64,000 nucleotides of DNA from Portunus trituberculatus (taxonomy: Eukaryota > Arthropoda > Malacostraca > Decapoda > Portunidae): the NCBI RefSeq assembly GCF_017591435.1, contig NC_059304.1, positions 27,847,111 to 27,911,110 of the forward strand. The letters are read 5' to 3'. Under the pieces are notes generated by a model, which had not been told where the DNA came from, did no database searches, and saw only the letters and a list, made by a program, of their open reading frames with translations. A program made the translations under genes and the position numbers. Positions 54,086 to 61,590 of the stretch are shown here, one piece after another. Positions within the stretch are counted from its first letter, which is position 1, and every line of letters begins with the position of its first letter.

Positions 54086-55533
54086 GTATTCAGTGCATGG
54101 TCCCCATCCCTATGATGTGCATATTTTTCTTCTTTATTTAAGCATTCAACCTTCTCTGGCTTAGGAATCCGAGGGACCCAGGCTTGTTTGATGATGCCGA
54201 TGGCCACAGGGATGACTGTCATGATGACTCTTTTGGCCCTACGAGACTCTCGACCCCAGGCCAAGTATGTCCTCTGGCCAAGGATCGATCAGAAGTCTTG
54301 TCTGAAAGCCATTGTTACTGCAGGTAATTGCTGAATATTCTTTCATCTTGTAGAATTTGCAGAATATGGGATTAAATGTTAGTGAGTTAATTTATAACAT
54401 ATATTCCTTTTTTTTATATATGTTTTGACATACATACAAATAGAACTTATCGTGTATCAGTAAATAAAGATTCTTAGAATTATTTAAAATTCAGAATTTA
54501 ATTTCATCACTTAGTCTTGAGTTGGAATGTTGAAACAGTGATACATGTGTTGTACTTGTGGTGCTGTGTGGTGTTTTTGGTGATGGATGTCATATGGTCA
54601 CTAGGTTACCAAGTTGTGGTGATAGAAAATCTCATAGAAGGGCATGAGCTGAGGACAGATGTACCTGCCCTGCAGGAGAAGGTGTCCACTCTTGGTCCAG
54701 AAAATGTGGCAGCCATCCTCACCACCACAAGTTGCTTTGCTCCCAGAGGTGTGGACCGCTTAGAAGAGGTACTGCGTTCTATATTTTACCGTTTTCAATA
54801 GAAAATAATGATCCTGAAATCTCACTGGCCCTAGATGGATACCATATTCTTGTGTGCAATTTTATTAATTTTATTTCCATATATTAATACACCATTTTGG
54901 GACAGTCTGATACAAATTCACCGTGGAAAATGTTGGCTAAATATTGAGCTACGTAACAAAGAAATGTTGTTTCCAGAGCATTTGAAAGAAGAATGTAAGA
55001 AAGGGTTGTGAAATAACTGTTGTGAAATACTGTTGTCAAATGCATGGAATAATAAGGATGAATGGTGAGAAGGATAATTTTAGATGTTTTGAAAATTATA
55101 TATGGGAGTGTAAGAGGTGGCAGGTTACTTTAAATTGTTATTTAAGAGAATATAGAAGTAGGATAATGGATTCAAAAGAATTATTGAATGCTAAAGTGGA
55201 GAATAAACTTGGATACATGAATCAGAATCCACTGTTTAGTTTGAAAGATATGTTGTCGTGTCATGTTGTGGATTTTTCATGTAGGAATGATGGATCATTG
55301 ACAGAGCAGTATTTTACTGGAAAGTTTGATCTAATTAATGTACAAGTTTTGATACTCAGTCATGATCATTGTGGGTTATGGTGTGCATTATGTTGGTAAT
55401 CATGATTGATAGTGGGAATCTTTCTTTCTAAGGTTGCCAAGATCTGCAAGGAACATGACATTCCTCACATAGTGAATAATGCTTATGGTCTTCAGTCAAC
55501 AAAGTGTCTTCATCACATACAACAAGCTGGGAG
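34817..55533 (+). CDS. SEPSECS: O-phosphoseryl-tRNA(Sec) selenium transferase, 5' six exons (partial)
   Basis: PLP enzyme that turns phosphoseryl-tRNA(Sec) into selenocysteinyl-tRNA(Sec) with selenophosphate, the last step of selenocysteine synthesis in animals and archaea. Six GT-AG exons join to 273 codons plus two bases, with intron phases 0, 1, 1, 1, 0 and 2. The product aligns with the human enzyme throughout: CGVGERE (Arg78), GIGRSGDI (Arg100, Ser101), QPKAAGSS (Gln108), PMATGM, WPRIDQKSC, VVIENLIEGHELRTD, TTSCFAPR and HIVNNAYGLQSTKC. The arginines and glutamine correspond to the phosphate-binding residues of the active site. The family length is about 500 residues, so the PLP lysine and the C-terminal half lie beyond the right edge; I found no next exon before 64000. 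No stop or frameshift interrupts the exons, so the gene looks functional. ATG 34817 gives the N-terminus expected for the family. Confidence 0.96.
34940..36053. other. SEPSECS intron 1
   Basis: 1.1 kb, AT-rich, with no transposon recognised; it ends in TTTCATTCAG. Confidence 0.85.
36054..36183 (+). CDS. SEPSECS: SEPSECS exon 2
   Basis: Codons 42-84 and the first base of codon 85: RKCPDEGWDDQMIEGLL to GVGERESRIFS. Acceptor TTCATTCAG, donor GTAAAC. Contains the conserved NCGVGERE segment. Confidence 0.95.
36184..36844. other. Start of SEPSECS intron 2, no gene seen
   Basis: AT-rich. A plus-strand frame at 36484-36846 has no family signature. Intron 2 runs to 53228 and is listed by its transposons below. 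Confidence 0.6.
36845..37075. repeat. Dispersed repeat R2, copy 1
   Basis: TTTCACCCAACCGTGGAATC, TATTTTTCAAGTTATG and TTTTTTGGGTGG-like stretches recur in the same order at 57190-57400 in intron 6. Confidence 0.65.
37076..37195. repeat. Dispersed repeat R1, copy 2, left part
   Basis: Matches 31270-31405 (ACCATTATCCTGTTTGCTTT, then GCTGACTCGCTGAGGTT). It is interrupted by LINE B and resumes at about 38570. Confidence 0.75.
37196..38569 (-). mobile_element. LINE B: 5'-truncated non-LTR retrotransposon
   Basis: Inserted into R1 on the minus strand, with its 3' end at the left marked by TTACCTAGTTGTA. The same tail is tandemly repeated at the 3' end of the related LINE E (63270-63300). About 1.4 kb remains, covering the second half of the polymerase. 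Confidence 0.85.
37265..38565 (-). pseudogene. Reverse transcriptase of LINE B, C-terminal half
   Basis: The frame 38206-37550 carries SGVPEGSVSAPIMFQIYVND (RT block 4), LLADDANLLR (the active-site box, LADD in place of FADD) and EKNLGVIIHENLSPEKHISK. It ends with CPKLEYAAVVWSP and VPELKDLPYEE. A further frame, 37489-37265, gives YKIVNGIEKIDKEDLVL and VEKWNALNNEVV, the end of the protein. Upstream (38210-38560) degraded RT blocks such as SVLGKLCEIII can be read with stops. Frame change near 37520; inactive. Confidence 0.85.
38570..39170. repeat. Dispersed repeat R1, copy 2, right part
   Basis: Continues the match to R1 copy 1 (GATCTACTCCAATCTATTAC, GACATGCTGCTACATTATTA, AAGCTTCTGTTTGGTATATA). 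It lacks the 250-bp (TA)n and adjacent bases found in copy 1. An A-run of 20 (38720-38739) is extra here. Confidence 0.75.
39171..39534. other. No gene seen
   Basis: A short frame MKVFTKIFDVILSISNLF (39189 on) is followed by the donor-like GTAAGT at 39265. I do not recognise it and it is probably chance. Confidence 0.3.
39535..39608. repeat. (TA)n microsatellite
   Basis: TA tract left of F14 copy B. Confidence 0.95.
39609..40770 (+). mobile_element. F14 Tigger deletion derivative, copy B
   Basis: The left TIR CAGTAAGGTCCTGGGTTACG pairs with the right end TAACTCGGGACCTTACTG, with (TA)n on both sides. Near 39918-40016 a transposase start reads SDAKKRKTITLQEKVDIIKR, then HEKGGSS, before a stop. 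The GC-rich block at 40195-40400 is partly duplicated at 40437-40580 (CTCCCAGCTGTCCGCCCTGG in both). Confidence 0.85.
40771..40850. repeat. (TA)n microsatellite
   Basis: TA tract with one CAG interruption between F14 and F16. Confidence 0.92.
40852..41103. mobile_element. F16 MITE, 252 bp
   Basis: The left end CACTTAACCCTCAGCTATTG and right end GATAGCCAAGGGTTGACTG form an inverted pair; GCGATAGCC motifs repeat inside. TA flanks on both sides. Non-coding. Confidence 0.75.
41114..42520 (+). mobile_element. Tc1-like transposon, full length, 1407 bp
   Basis: The TIRs CAGTATCCACAAAAAGTATA (left) and TTCTTTTTGCGGATACTG (right) pair over about 30 bp, with TA on each side. It carries a single transposase gene that spans the interior but is broken. 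Confidence 0.93.
41396..42426 (+). pseudogene. Tc1-like transposase with three stops and one frameshift
   Basis: Begins MAPTNLSGEEKARILAWK with a helix-turn-helix (SRRTGGGESTIRRVV) and the linker KPVPGRPRKTSK. The catalytic domain has FSDEST (first Asp), DNTSCHKAKK (second Asp) and SPDLNPIENCWNYMK (third, Glu): the DD34E arrangement of Tc1. It ends KAKGQMTKY at 42426, about the usual family length. Lesions are TGA at 41618-41620, TGA in VSE*TI near 41702, a frame change near 41846 and TAG in YFL*DN at 42127-42129 just before the second Asp. At least two stops fit single C-to-T changes (CGA to TGA, CAG to TAG). All three catalytic residues are kept. Confidence 0.93.
42521..42596. repeat. (TA)n microsatellite
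   Basis: TA tract between the Tc1 right end and the F3 left end. Confidence 0.95.
42599..43775. mobile_element. F3 Tigger-like element with both ends, carrying F10
   Basis: The left TIR CAGTAATACTCCGCTTAACG and right end CGCTAAGCGGAGTATTACTG form an inverted pair flanked by TA. The right 170 bp (from about 43605) is the same unit found alone at 2361-2515 and 51490-51645. The interior is occupied by the F10 palindrome and flanks. No transposase sequence remains. Confidence 0.82.
42700..43500. repeat. F10 repeat copy B: large imperfect palindrome
   Basis: The arms meet at AAATACCGCGATATTT (centre about 43149). The left arm reaches back to about 42945 (AACATTTCTATTAGC, AAACCTTGCCCCCAAGAAAG). 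The right arm is 43151-43205 then 43373-43495, where the same words appear in reverse complement. A 167-bp segment (43206-43372) interrupts the right arm. Left of the palindrome (42770-42945) is the reverse complement of 10500-10680. Such a structure is typical of foldback-like elements. Confidence 0.75.
43786..44075 (+). mobile_element. F5 left-end fragment, copy C
   Basis: Begins CAGTGGAGACTCAATACTCG and follows F5 for about 290 bp (GCACATTTGGTCGTATA is shared with 28640-28680), then breaks off at the BEL-related sequence. Confidence 0.8.
44078..44165. repeat. Extra copy of the BEL LTR end with primer-site-like sequence
   Basis: GATCCCACTTGCAACTGAAGGGATCAACA repeats the terminal hairpin of the adjacent LTR (44168-44201) and is followed by TGGTGCCCAGACCCGGGA, which looks like a tRNA primer-binding site. 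It suggests part of a second element copy or a rearranged LTR junction. Confidence 0.45.
44168..44512 (-). repeat. BEL/Pao long terminal repeat (3' LTR)
   Basis: On the plus strand it runs from TGTTGATCCCACTTG to CGTACTCTCAACA, so on the element strand it starts TGTTGAGAG and ends GATCAACA, the usual BEL LTR termini. A purine-rich stretch lies just outside its right edge (complement of CCCCACCATAGGAG). No second full LTR was found; the other end of the element is lost at F10. Confidence 0.65.
44748..48701 (-). pseudogene. BEL/Pao pol: protease, reverse transcriptase, RNase H, integrase (broken)
   Basis: Protease: ATVLFDNGSDRSYISRSF (48701-48351); the D-T/S-G triad reads Asp-Asn-Gly here. Reverse transcriptase (48236-46722): VRPVFDASAPSYNGISLND, ALTADITKAFLQIGI and LYVDDWLSGA (catalytic Asp pair), then LFDPLGFISPF and HAFCDASQKGYIACVYL, LELLGALL of the RNase H-like part. 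Integrase: HAGVATLISTIRNQYWI (zinc-binding HHCC side, 46203-45874). The catalytic core follows: GLDYAGPLY near 45760 in a different frame, FYSDNAKTF and WWEHLVRSVKGAL (45710-44748), i.e. D, D, E all kept. The C-terminus ends at a stop at 44748. Breaks occur near 48240-48350, 46515-46720, 46210 and 45715-45870. Confidence 0.92.
48726..49881 (-). pseudogene. BEL/Pao gag with zinc knuckles, N-terminally truncated
   Basis: The gag part reads FRRKVRIPRLQAAQKLLEMA, LPTIQLPKFSGDVLEWQSFW, FGYLHASLEGEAKQVIQGL and AACSVLKERFGR-like, the usual BEL gag core. A frame break near 49245 follows. Further on, 48986-48726 shows the knuckle CFRCLNKGHIAKGCRAKC and a second CSNCKGNHNILYC. The open frame extends into F10 (to 49970), but those first residues are not gag; true gag starts at EEDIDEANQ by 49881. 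Confidence 0.88.
49882..50240 (+). repeat. F10 repeat, copy C
   Basis: Starts in a palindrome (GTGAATTACTAATGAAATAC / GGTATTTCATTAGTAATTCAC, centre about 49914) and follows copy B through GATATCCATTATAGCAGG, GGTCACAAGAAGAAGAAG and ACAAAACAATCCTTTC. The left palindrome arm is cut to about 32 bp at the BEL gag junction. It includes the 165-bp segment seen in copy B and absent from copy A. Confidence 0.75.
50253..51479. mobile_element. F17 Tigger-like non-autonomous element
   Basis: The left TIR CAGTAATTGCCCGCGTATCT and right end GATACGCGAGCGATTACTG are inverted repeats; TATCCGGA and ATCCGGATAC motifs repeat near the ends. TA flanks on both sides. A piece resembling the small MITE of 4741 starts at about 50392. 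No transposase domain recognised. Confidence 0.78.
51490..51645 (+). mobile_element. F3 right-end fragment C
   Basis: TTTTTTTAACCCATGTGGTA to GTTAAGCGGAGTATTACTG; same unit as 2361-2515 and 43605-43775, with the same left boundary. Flanked by short TA runs. Confidence 0.8.
51646..51735. repeat. (TA)n microsatellite
   Basis: TA tract ending in (CATA), between F3 and F5 ends. Confidence 0.95.
51739..53041 (-). mobile_element. F5 Tigger deletion derivative, copy D, split by F11
   Basis: The left end CAGTGGAAACTCAATACTTG and right end CGAGTATTGAGTCTCCATTG are inverted repeats. A minus-strand frame (52112-51852) starts MTPKQLTGGEKKES and jumps to GFKGIIPDVSVDGDSSSD, a start-to-C-terminus deletion junction like copy B. 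F11 copy C lies at 52204-52967 with TA at both edges. F5 ends 188 bp before SEPSECS exon 3. Confidence 0.85.
52204..52967. mobile_element. F11 Tigger-like element, copy C, both ends
   Basis: CAGGTAACTCTTGATTTACG and CGTAAATCAAGAGTTACCTG are perfect 20-bp inverted repeats; TA duplication at 52202-52203 and 52968-52969. It inserted into F5. A frame on the minus strand (52536-52264, starting MPMSSPLTSTRRRCPPPS) may be part of a lost transposase C-terminus but is not recognisable. Confidence 0.92.
53229..53372 (+). CDS. SEPSECS: SEPSECS exon 3
   Basis: Codons 85-132 plus one base: LVAQRHYRLGHGIGRSGDIS, EIQPKAAGSSLLNKLTNAMV, LDLIRRI. Acceptor TTAACTCAG, donor GTAAGC. Holds the phosphate-binding loop (Arg100, Ser101, Gln108) and is the most conserved exon. 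Confidence 0.97.
53373..54164. other. SEPSECS intron 3
   Basis: 0.8 kb, AT-rich, with a (CT)n tract at 54007-54080 shortly before the acceptor GGCTTAG. The CT tract is about 85 bp upstream of the exon. Confidence 0.85.
54007..54080. repeat. (CT)n microsatellite
   Basis: Pure CT tract inside intron 3. Confidence 0.97.
54165..54323 (+). CDS. SEPSECS: SEPSECS exon 4
   Basis: Codons 133-185 plus one base: GIRGTQACLMMPMATGMTVM, MTLLALRDSRPQAKYVLWPR, IDQKSCLKAIVTA. Acceptor GGCTTAG, donor GTAATT. A long shadow frame in this exon is not coding. Confidence 0.96.
54605..54768 (+). CDS. SEPSECS: SEPSECS exon 5
   Basis: Codons 186-240: YQVVVIENLIEGHELRTDVP, ALQEKVSTLGPENVAAILTT, TSCFAPRGVDRLEE. Acceptor TCACTAG; donor GTACTG, a weaker but acceptable 5' splice site. 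Confidence 0.96.
54769..55432. other. SEPSECS intron 5
   Basis: 0.66 kb; a 125-codon open frame (55022-55399) has no family signature and lies wholly in the intron. No transposon seen. Confidence 0.8.
55433..55533 (+). CDS. SEPSECS: SEPSECS exon 6
   Basis: Codons 241-273 and two bases: VAKICKEHDIPHIVNNAYGL, QSTKCLHHIQQAG. Acceptor TTTCTAAG, donor GTAAGA. The next exon should begin with the GRIDAFVQSLDKN segment of the family; it is not found before 64000. Confidence 0.96.
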
Positions 55534-56577
55534 GTAAGAACAGCTCAAAATTAGTGGGGGAAAAAAGAAAAAAATCTTAAGCAGTCTTCCTGGTATTACA
55601 GAAATGTGAGATATTTGTTAATGACAAGCAAACAAAACATATGTGTAAGGATAAAGGTCTGCGAATCTTTCGAGTACTTAACTAATCCCATAGGGTGAAA
55701 AGGAAATCTTTCATATATTATACATATTTAACCCTTAATATTATATTTTCTTTGTTATGGAGATTTTGAATTCAAATACCTTAATATCATTTTGTCAAGT
55801 AAAAGACATGGTGATGGTAGGTGAATATTCCTTTCTTTTCTTTTCTGCTATATTGAGTAGTTTTAAGAACATAATTTTTACCTATTATTTGCATTTCATG
55901 ATTTTTTTTGTCTATTTGTATTGGGTTCTTATGTAACTGGTCTCATTAATACCTTGATTGAAGTTTCCAACTCCATAATGCATCTCATTGGATAATTCAT
56001 ACCATTTTTGATCAGCAGGATCTTGAGCACAACACTATTCTAAGCATTACATATTCAGTAAACCCCAATGTGACAAATACTTTAAGTGGGGGATAGGAGG
56101 AGGCAAATCAAAGAAAGGGCTTTGATTCCATATAATCACTGTTTTATAACATACTGAAACATTGAGCCCAAGTGTTGAGAATTTGCAGTATCCATATAAT
56201 GATGATGTTGATAGTAATAATAATGATGATGATAATAATATGTATTAATGACAATGATAAGAATGCTATTGATAATTACCATTCCTTGCTAGTCTTCTCC
56301 ATAAATTTCTGTCTACTACCTTCTCTCCACTTAACACTTTTTCCCTTAGGTCCTCTTCTTTGGCCTATATAACTCAAAATGGTTTCAAATATATAAGAAA
56401 ACAAGTTAAAGTTCAAAGTCACCATATTTAAATGTTCTGCTGGGATTTTTAAATATGGCTTGCTCAGTGATACTTCTAGATATAGAGTTTTGTAGCATGA
56501 CTGGACTCATCAAAATTGTAAACTTCTGGCTCATAATTTGTCCCATCTATTTTGTCTCATCTATCAACAGATCTAAA
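55534..56577. other. SEPSECS intron 6, first part, no gene seen
   Basis: AT-rich DNA without recognised repeats. Confidence 0.7.
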
Positions 56578-57115
56578 TGAGTTAGGTGCAGCAGGTACTC
56601 TCCCCTTATCTTGGGAAAGTAGTGTTTTGTAGAGGGTGGACAACAGAGCTAGATATATTTGCTTATGCGCCATGTGTCTCGTCACTGTCTGGCTGCTGTG
56701 TGAGTCAGGGTCATCAGGCTCATCATCATTGTCATCTTCACTTGAGACAACAGATGACTATTGCCTTCCACATCAAGATGGCCTAGACTCCTCTTTCTTC
56801 ATCCTTGTAGTGGGTACATATAGCATGTCAGATATTTTGGAAGGGGAAGATGAGGTAGTGACATCTGACAGCCCAGGAGTGAGAGAGGGAGGAGTGTGTG
56901 GAGATGGCAAAAACACACCCAAGTATTCTGACTCATGTTCCTCATCTTCCTCCTTTATTTGCTGATCAAATATATAATCAGGATTAGCATCACTATCATC
57001 AGTGCTGATATCATTGGTTTGATCAATAAGATCTTCCTTCAAAGATAATTACCGTATTTGACAGCATATAGGATGCATGGGCGTATAAGACGCACCCCCT
57101 TTTCAGCAGGTCAAA
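56578..57115 (-). pseudogene. Acidic ORF remnant with an adjacent transposon-like end
   Basis: The minus-strand frame 57042-56773 reads KEDLIDQTNDISTDDSDANP then EEDEEHESEYLG. After a stop another frame continues SSEDDNDEPDDPDSHSSQTV. It is strongly acidic, like N-terminal regions of some transposases, but has no diagnostic domain. At 57051 the sequence CCGTATTTGACAGCATATAG and TATAAGACGCACCCCC resembles a Tigger/MITE terminus. Function unknown. Confidence 0.35.
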
Positions 57116-57189
57116 TTCAGAAAAAAAAAGTTTTTAGTGTATTTAAGCATATACTATTGTAACCAATCTAGCAATACATTATACAAGCA

Positions 57190-57400
57190 GAAAACATGAT
57201 CAGTTCACAGTTTCACCCAACCATGGAATCTGATATGTGGTGAGAAATGTGAAATGACTGATGATATATGTCATTTCCATTGTAGATGAATATTTTTCAA
57301 GTTATGTTTGTTTTTTATACTCCAACTTATTTGTAACAATCTTAGGAGATCTATGGGAAATAGGATTTTTTGGGTGGAGAGCGTAACATAAAGTAGTGTG
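57190..57400. repeat. Dispersed repeat R2, copy 2
   Basis: Same order of words as 36845-37075 (GTTTCACCCAACCATGGAAT, GATGATATAT, ATATTTTTCAAGTTATG). Confidence 0.65.
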
Positions 57401-57634
57401 AATTGCAAGAGGTCTGAAATCAATGAAATCACATAAAAAAAAAAAACTGAAAATGTTTTGATAGCGGATGGCGGATGAACACGGCACTCCAACTGTTGGA
57501 TTGTTTACATTGAGCAGCTTTGCCAACACTACGTTTCTGGCTGTATCTGTTACACCACACCCCAAAATGGATACTAAGCAAAACCCAACCTAAGCAGTGT
57601 CATCCTCAAGTTCTGGCTAATGTAGGGGTGGGCA

Positions 57635-58440
57635 GTGGAAAAAATTAGGCAGGAGATCAGTGTTAGGCCGAAGGTTGGACCTTCTGAGGGCGACAGGGTG
57701 TCTTGGCCCTCTGTCGGGAAGAGCAGAGTGGGGAAGAGGGAGCAGGCGAGCCAGACTGGGAAAGATAGTTGTCAGGATGGGCAGAGATGGCAGGTTGCAA
57801 GGGGAAGGAAAGCGGAGGCAGTTAGGGAGGATAGGACTAGACCTGTTGAGTGTGAAACTAGGTTTGGTTTGTTGGAGGGGGAGGGGGAGAGTGAGAGTGG
57901 AGTGAATGAGGTGGTTGTGGTGAGTAAAAGGAGAGAGAAGGGGTAGAGGAGAGGAGGAGGGGGTTGTGCCTAGCACACCTCAGGTGTGTGTGGTGGGTGA
58001 CTCTCAGGTTAGGTACTTAGATAGCACTTTCTGTGGGAAAGACAGGGATAGGAGGACGAACGTGTGTATGCCTGGTGCAGGTGTGAAGGCAGTGAGTGAG
58101 GAGGTGCAGAAGAGAGTTGGGGGGATGGAGAGGAGGGTGTAGTAGTTTTGCACGTAGGTGGGAACGATGTCAGAGCAGGTGGGTCGGAGGAGTTAGTGGC
58201 AAGATTTCGGGAAATGTTAGGCAAGATAAGGGAGAGTGGTAGGAGGTGTGTAGTGTCAGGAATCTTGCCTCGTGTGTATGTTAGCAGGAATGGTTGTCTA
58301 GGGCCATTGGTGTGAATGATCGGGTAAAAGGGATGTGTAAGGATGTGGGTGTCAGCTTTGTGGATGTATGGGATAGGTTCTATGGGCGAAGGATTTGTAT
58401 GCTAGGGATGGTGTGCATCTGAGTAGGAAGGGTGTGGATG
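57635..58440 (+). pseudogene. CR1 ORF1 with SGNH/GDSL esterase-like domain, broken
   Basis: Basic, charged N-terminal part (57635-57946), then VVGDSQVRYLDSTF at about 57990-58030 (the GDS serine), VVVLHVGGNDVRAGG at about 58139-58180 (the GxND block) and ARDGVHLSRKG at about 58400-58432 (Asp-His of the catalytic triad). The three blocks occur in the correct order and spacing for an SGNH hydrolase but in different frames. In CR1 elements this domain is thought to act on lipids or membranes during retrotransposition. Confidence 0.75.
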
Positions 58441-58446
58441 TGCTGA

Positions 58447-61370
58447 GTGGATGTCTGGAGGGGAGTTGGGATGGAGTGTAGGGGTGAGGTAGCAAATGCA
58501 TTCCAGAAGAAAGATGTTAGACATAAATTAGATAGGATAAACAGAGATAGTGAAAAGATTAGGAAAGATTTCCAGGTGCAAATAGGAGAGAATAAGATTA
58601 GGATTCCAAATAAGGAGACAGCATCTAGGAAGGTAGCAGGACTTAAATGTTTTTATGTAAATGCCAGGAGTCTTAGGAACAAGAAGGACGAGTTATCTAG
58701 TTATATAGTTGAGGAGGACTTAGATGTTGTATGTGTCACAGAGGCATGGGTAAATGAGGAAAAGTTTAGGAAAATAGGAAAGAATATGAAGTAGATGGAT
58801 ACATTATGTATTTACACCAGAGAATTGGTAGGATAGGTGGAGGAGTAGTTATTTATGTAAAAAAATCCTTCATTTCCAGTCAGGTTAATGGTATTAAGGT
58901 AGATAACAGAGTAGAGTCCTTATGGCTGGATGTTAGAGTAAACAAAAGTAAGGTTATTAGAGTAGGAGCTTTTTATAGACCACCTAACCAGTCAGCAGAT
59001 GTAGACAACCTTATGGTAGATGAGATAAATAGGGGTGTACTAGTCAGACAATTATCTTAGGGATTTTAATCTTAAGTCAGTAAACTGGGAGAGGATGGTA
59101 GGAGATGCTAGTGAAAATAAGTTTATGGAAAGTTTTCAGGATAACTATTTAGTGCAGATGGTAGATAAACCTACTAGGGGGAGGAAGGTTTTAGACATAG
59201 TACTAACAAATATTGAGCATTGTTTAAAGGAAGTTGAGGTAGGAGAGACTTTAGCAAACAGTGACCATCATATAATTAGATTTATCATTAATTCCAGTAG
59301 GGATAATATAGTGAATAAGACTAGAGTCCCAAACTATCAGAAAGGCAATTATGGTAGGTTCGTCAGTTATTAGGAGAGGTAAACTGGGAAGATAGTTTTG
59401 GAAATAAAACTGCACAGGAGATGTGGGATATTTTTAAGGTTGTAGTAAAGGGTATAGTGATGCAGTGTATCCCTTACAAAGATATAAGGCAGAGAAACAG
59501 GAAGCCATTATGGTGGACTCATGAGATAGGTAGCCAGATCAGAGAGAAGAAGAGGGCATACAGAGAGTTGCAGAAAAGTGGGAAGATGTAGATTTGATTA
59601 GGTACAGACAGGTCAGGGATGATTTGAGTAAGGTTATAAAAAAAGTAAAAGGCAGGCAGAGATAAAACTAGCTAGAGCTGGGAGTAAAGATCCCAAAAAT
59701 TATATAGTTATTACAAGGTCAGTGATAAAAGAAATAAGGATAGGATTGGACCACTCAGAAAAGATGGTGTAGTAGTGGATCAAAATGAAGACATAGTAGA
59801 ATTATTGAATGAACAATTTTCTTCAGTATTTACTAGGAAAGAATAGGAAATCCTGTTACAAACAGTGCAACGAGTAGTTTAAGAGCTTTAGAAAATATTG
59901 ATATAAAACCGGGAATTATTAGGAAATTTATTCTTGAACTAGACGATAGGAAAGCTAGTGGTCCTGATGAGCTACATGCCAGAGTACTTAGGGAGGGTGT
60001 AGACAGTATTTCTGAAGCACTTAAGTTAATCTTTGAAAGATCACTTAGGTTTGCTGAGATACCTCAGGACTGGAAGTTAGCTAATGTTACTCCAATATTT
60101 AAAAAAGGTAGGAAGGATGATGCAAATAATTATAGACCGATCAGTTTAACTAGTATAGTATGTAAGATACTAGAGAAAATCATTAAGGGTAGTATTTGGG
60201 AGCATTTAAATGAGAATAGATTAATTAGAGATACCCAACATGGCTTTAGATCAGGGAGGTCCTGTCTTACAAATTTGCTCGATATCTTAGAATATATTAC
60301 CAAGGAGTTAGATGATGGAAATAGCATAGATGTTATATATCTAGATTTTAGCAAGGCGTTTGATAAGGTACCGCATAGGAGGCTAGTGTACAAATTGAGA
60401 CTACATGGGATAGGGGTAGGTTAGTTGATTGGATTAGTGAATGGCTTTCTGATAGGAAACAGAGAGTAGTATTAAATGGGGCAATGTCTGAGTGGAAGGA
60501 AGTGGTTAGTGGGGTACCCCAAGGATCAGTGCTAGGACCTCTTCTTTTCTTGGTGTACATTAACGATTTAGATATAGGAATTAGTAGCAAAGTATCAAAG
60601 TTTGCAGATGATACTAAGATAGCATGTGCAGTACAGGGTGAAAAGGACAATTACAGAATACAACGAGACCTGGACAGGCTGATAGCATGGGCAGACAGGT
60701 GGCAGATGGAGTTTAATTCTAAAAGTGTCAGGTTATGCATTTAGGTAAAGACAACACAAACTTTAAGCTATGAGATGGAGGGATGTTGGCTAGAGGCAGT
60801 AGAGGAAGGAAAGGATTTAGGAGTAGTGATAGACAGGACTATGAAATTTTCAAAGCAATGTTTAGAAGCAAGAAATAGGGCAAATAGGATCCTGGGTTTT
60901 ATAAATAGAAATGTTAGTTATAAAAGTAAGGAAGTGGTGCGTAGCTTATATAATTCCTATGTTAGGCCCCATTTAGAGTATTGCATACAGGCCTGGTCAC
61001 CCCATTATAGGCAGGATATCAACATGTTAGAAGCAGTTCAGAGAAGAGCAACTAGGATGATACCAGCATTAAAGTGCCTGGAGTATAGAGATAGATTAAA
61101 GGAATTAAACATGTTTTCATTTGAGAGGAGATGTATAAGAGGGATATGATAGTTATTTAAAATGTTCTCAGATACAAACTACATAGATGTGAGATCTTTC
61201 TTTACCTTAGAGGAGGAAGTAGGACTAGAAATCATGGCAGGAAGATTAGAAAGCAAGGCTGCAGGTTAGATATAAGAAAATATTTCTTTAGTCATAGGGT
61301 GGTAGACTTCTGGAATGCATTGCCAGAGAGGGTTGTAAATAGCACTAGTTTGACAATGTTTAAAACAGAT
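58447..61370 (+). pseudogene. CR1 ORF2: AP endonuclease and reverse transcriptase, broken
   Basis: Endonuclease: FYVNARSLRNKKDELSSYI, VVCVTEAWVNEE (Glu), RVGAFYRPPNQS and LANSDHHIIRF (SDH motif). Reverse transcriptase: DDRKASGPDELHARVLRE, NYRPISLTSIVCKILEKII, HGFRSGRSCLTNLLD, IYLDFSKAFDKVPHRRL (first Asp), SGVPQGSVLGPLLFLVYIND and SKFADDTKIACAV (Asp pair). The C-terminal part shows SYVRPHLEYCIQAWSPHYRQ. Frame changes or stops occur near 58795, 59060, 59375, 59600-59870, 60422 (TAG), 60742 and 61149. All catalytic motifs survive. Confidence 0.92.
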
Positions 61371-61590
61371 TAGATAAGCACTTAAATTTATTAGATTTAT
61401 AATTATGTATAGCGCTGCATGATAGTTTTATAAGAAATTTACTATAGTTAAACAAGACATGATCCCCATGTATGGGGATCACAGATTGTAGAGGAATTCG
61501 CTGCAGGACTTAGCCCTGTTAATGGGCCAAATATTTAGAATTAGTATATAATGTATTGTGTACTTGTAAGTGTATCTTTAAACGGATGTT

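Larger units (their letters stand above)
57600..61590 (+). mobile_element. LINE C: CR1-type non-LTR retrotransposon
   Basis: About 4 kb in the same orientation as SEPSECS. The order is ORF1 with an SGNH-esterase-like domain, then ORF2 with AP endonuclease and reverse transcriptase. An ORF1 esterase is characteristic of CR1-clade LINEs. The 3' edge is approximate; after the end of ORF2 (about 61370) there is a 200-bp UTR-like tail. Many frame changes; inactive. Confidence 0.87.

Noticed and set aside
55022..55399. 125-codon frame as an additional SEPSECS exon
   Set aside because: The protein has no counterpart in the family, and exons 5 and 6 join perfectly without it.
57635..57946. Host gene encoding a charged protein
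   Set aside because: It leads into the esterase motifs of a CR1 ORF1 and is followed by ORF2, so it is part of the LINE.
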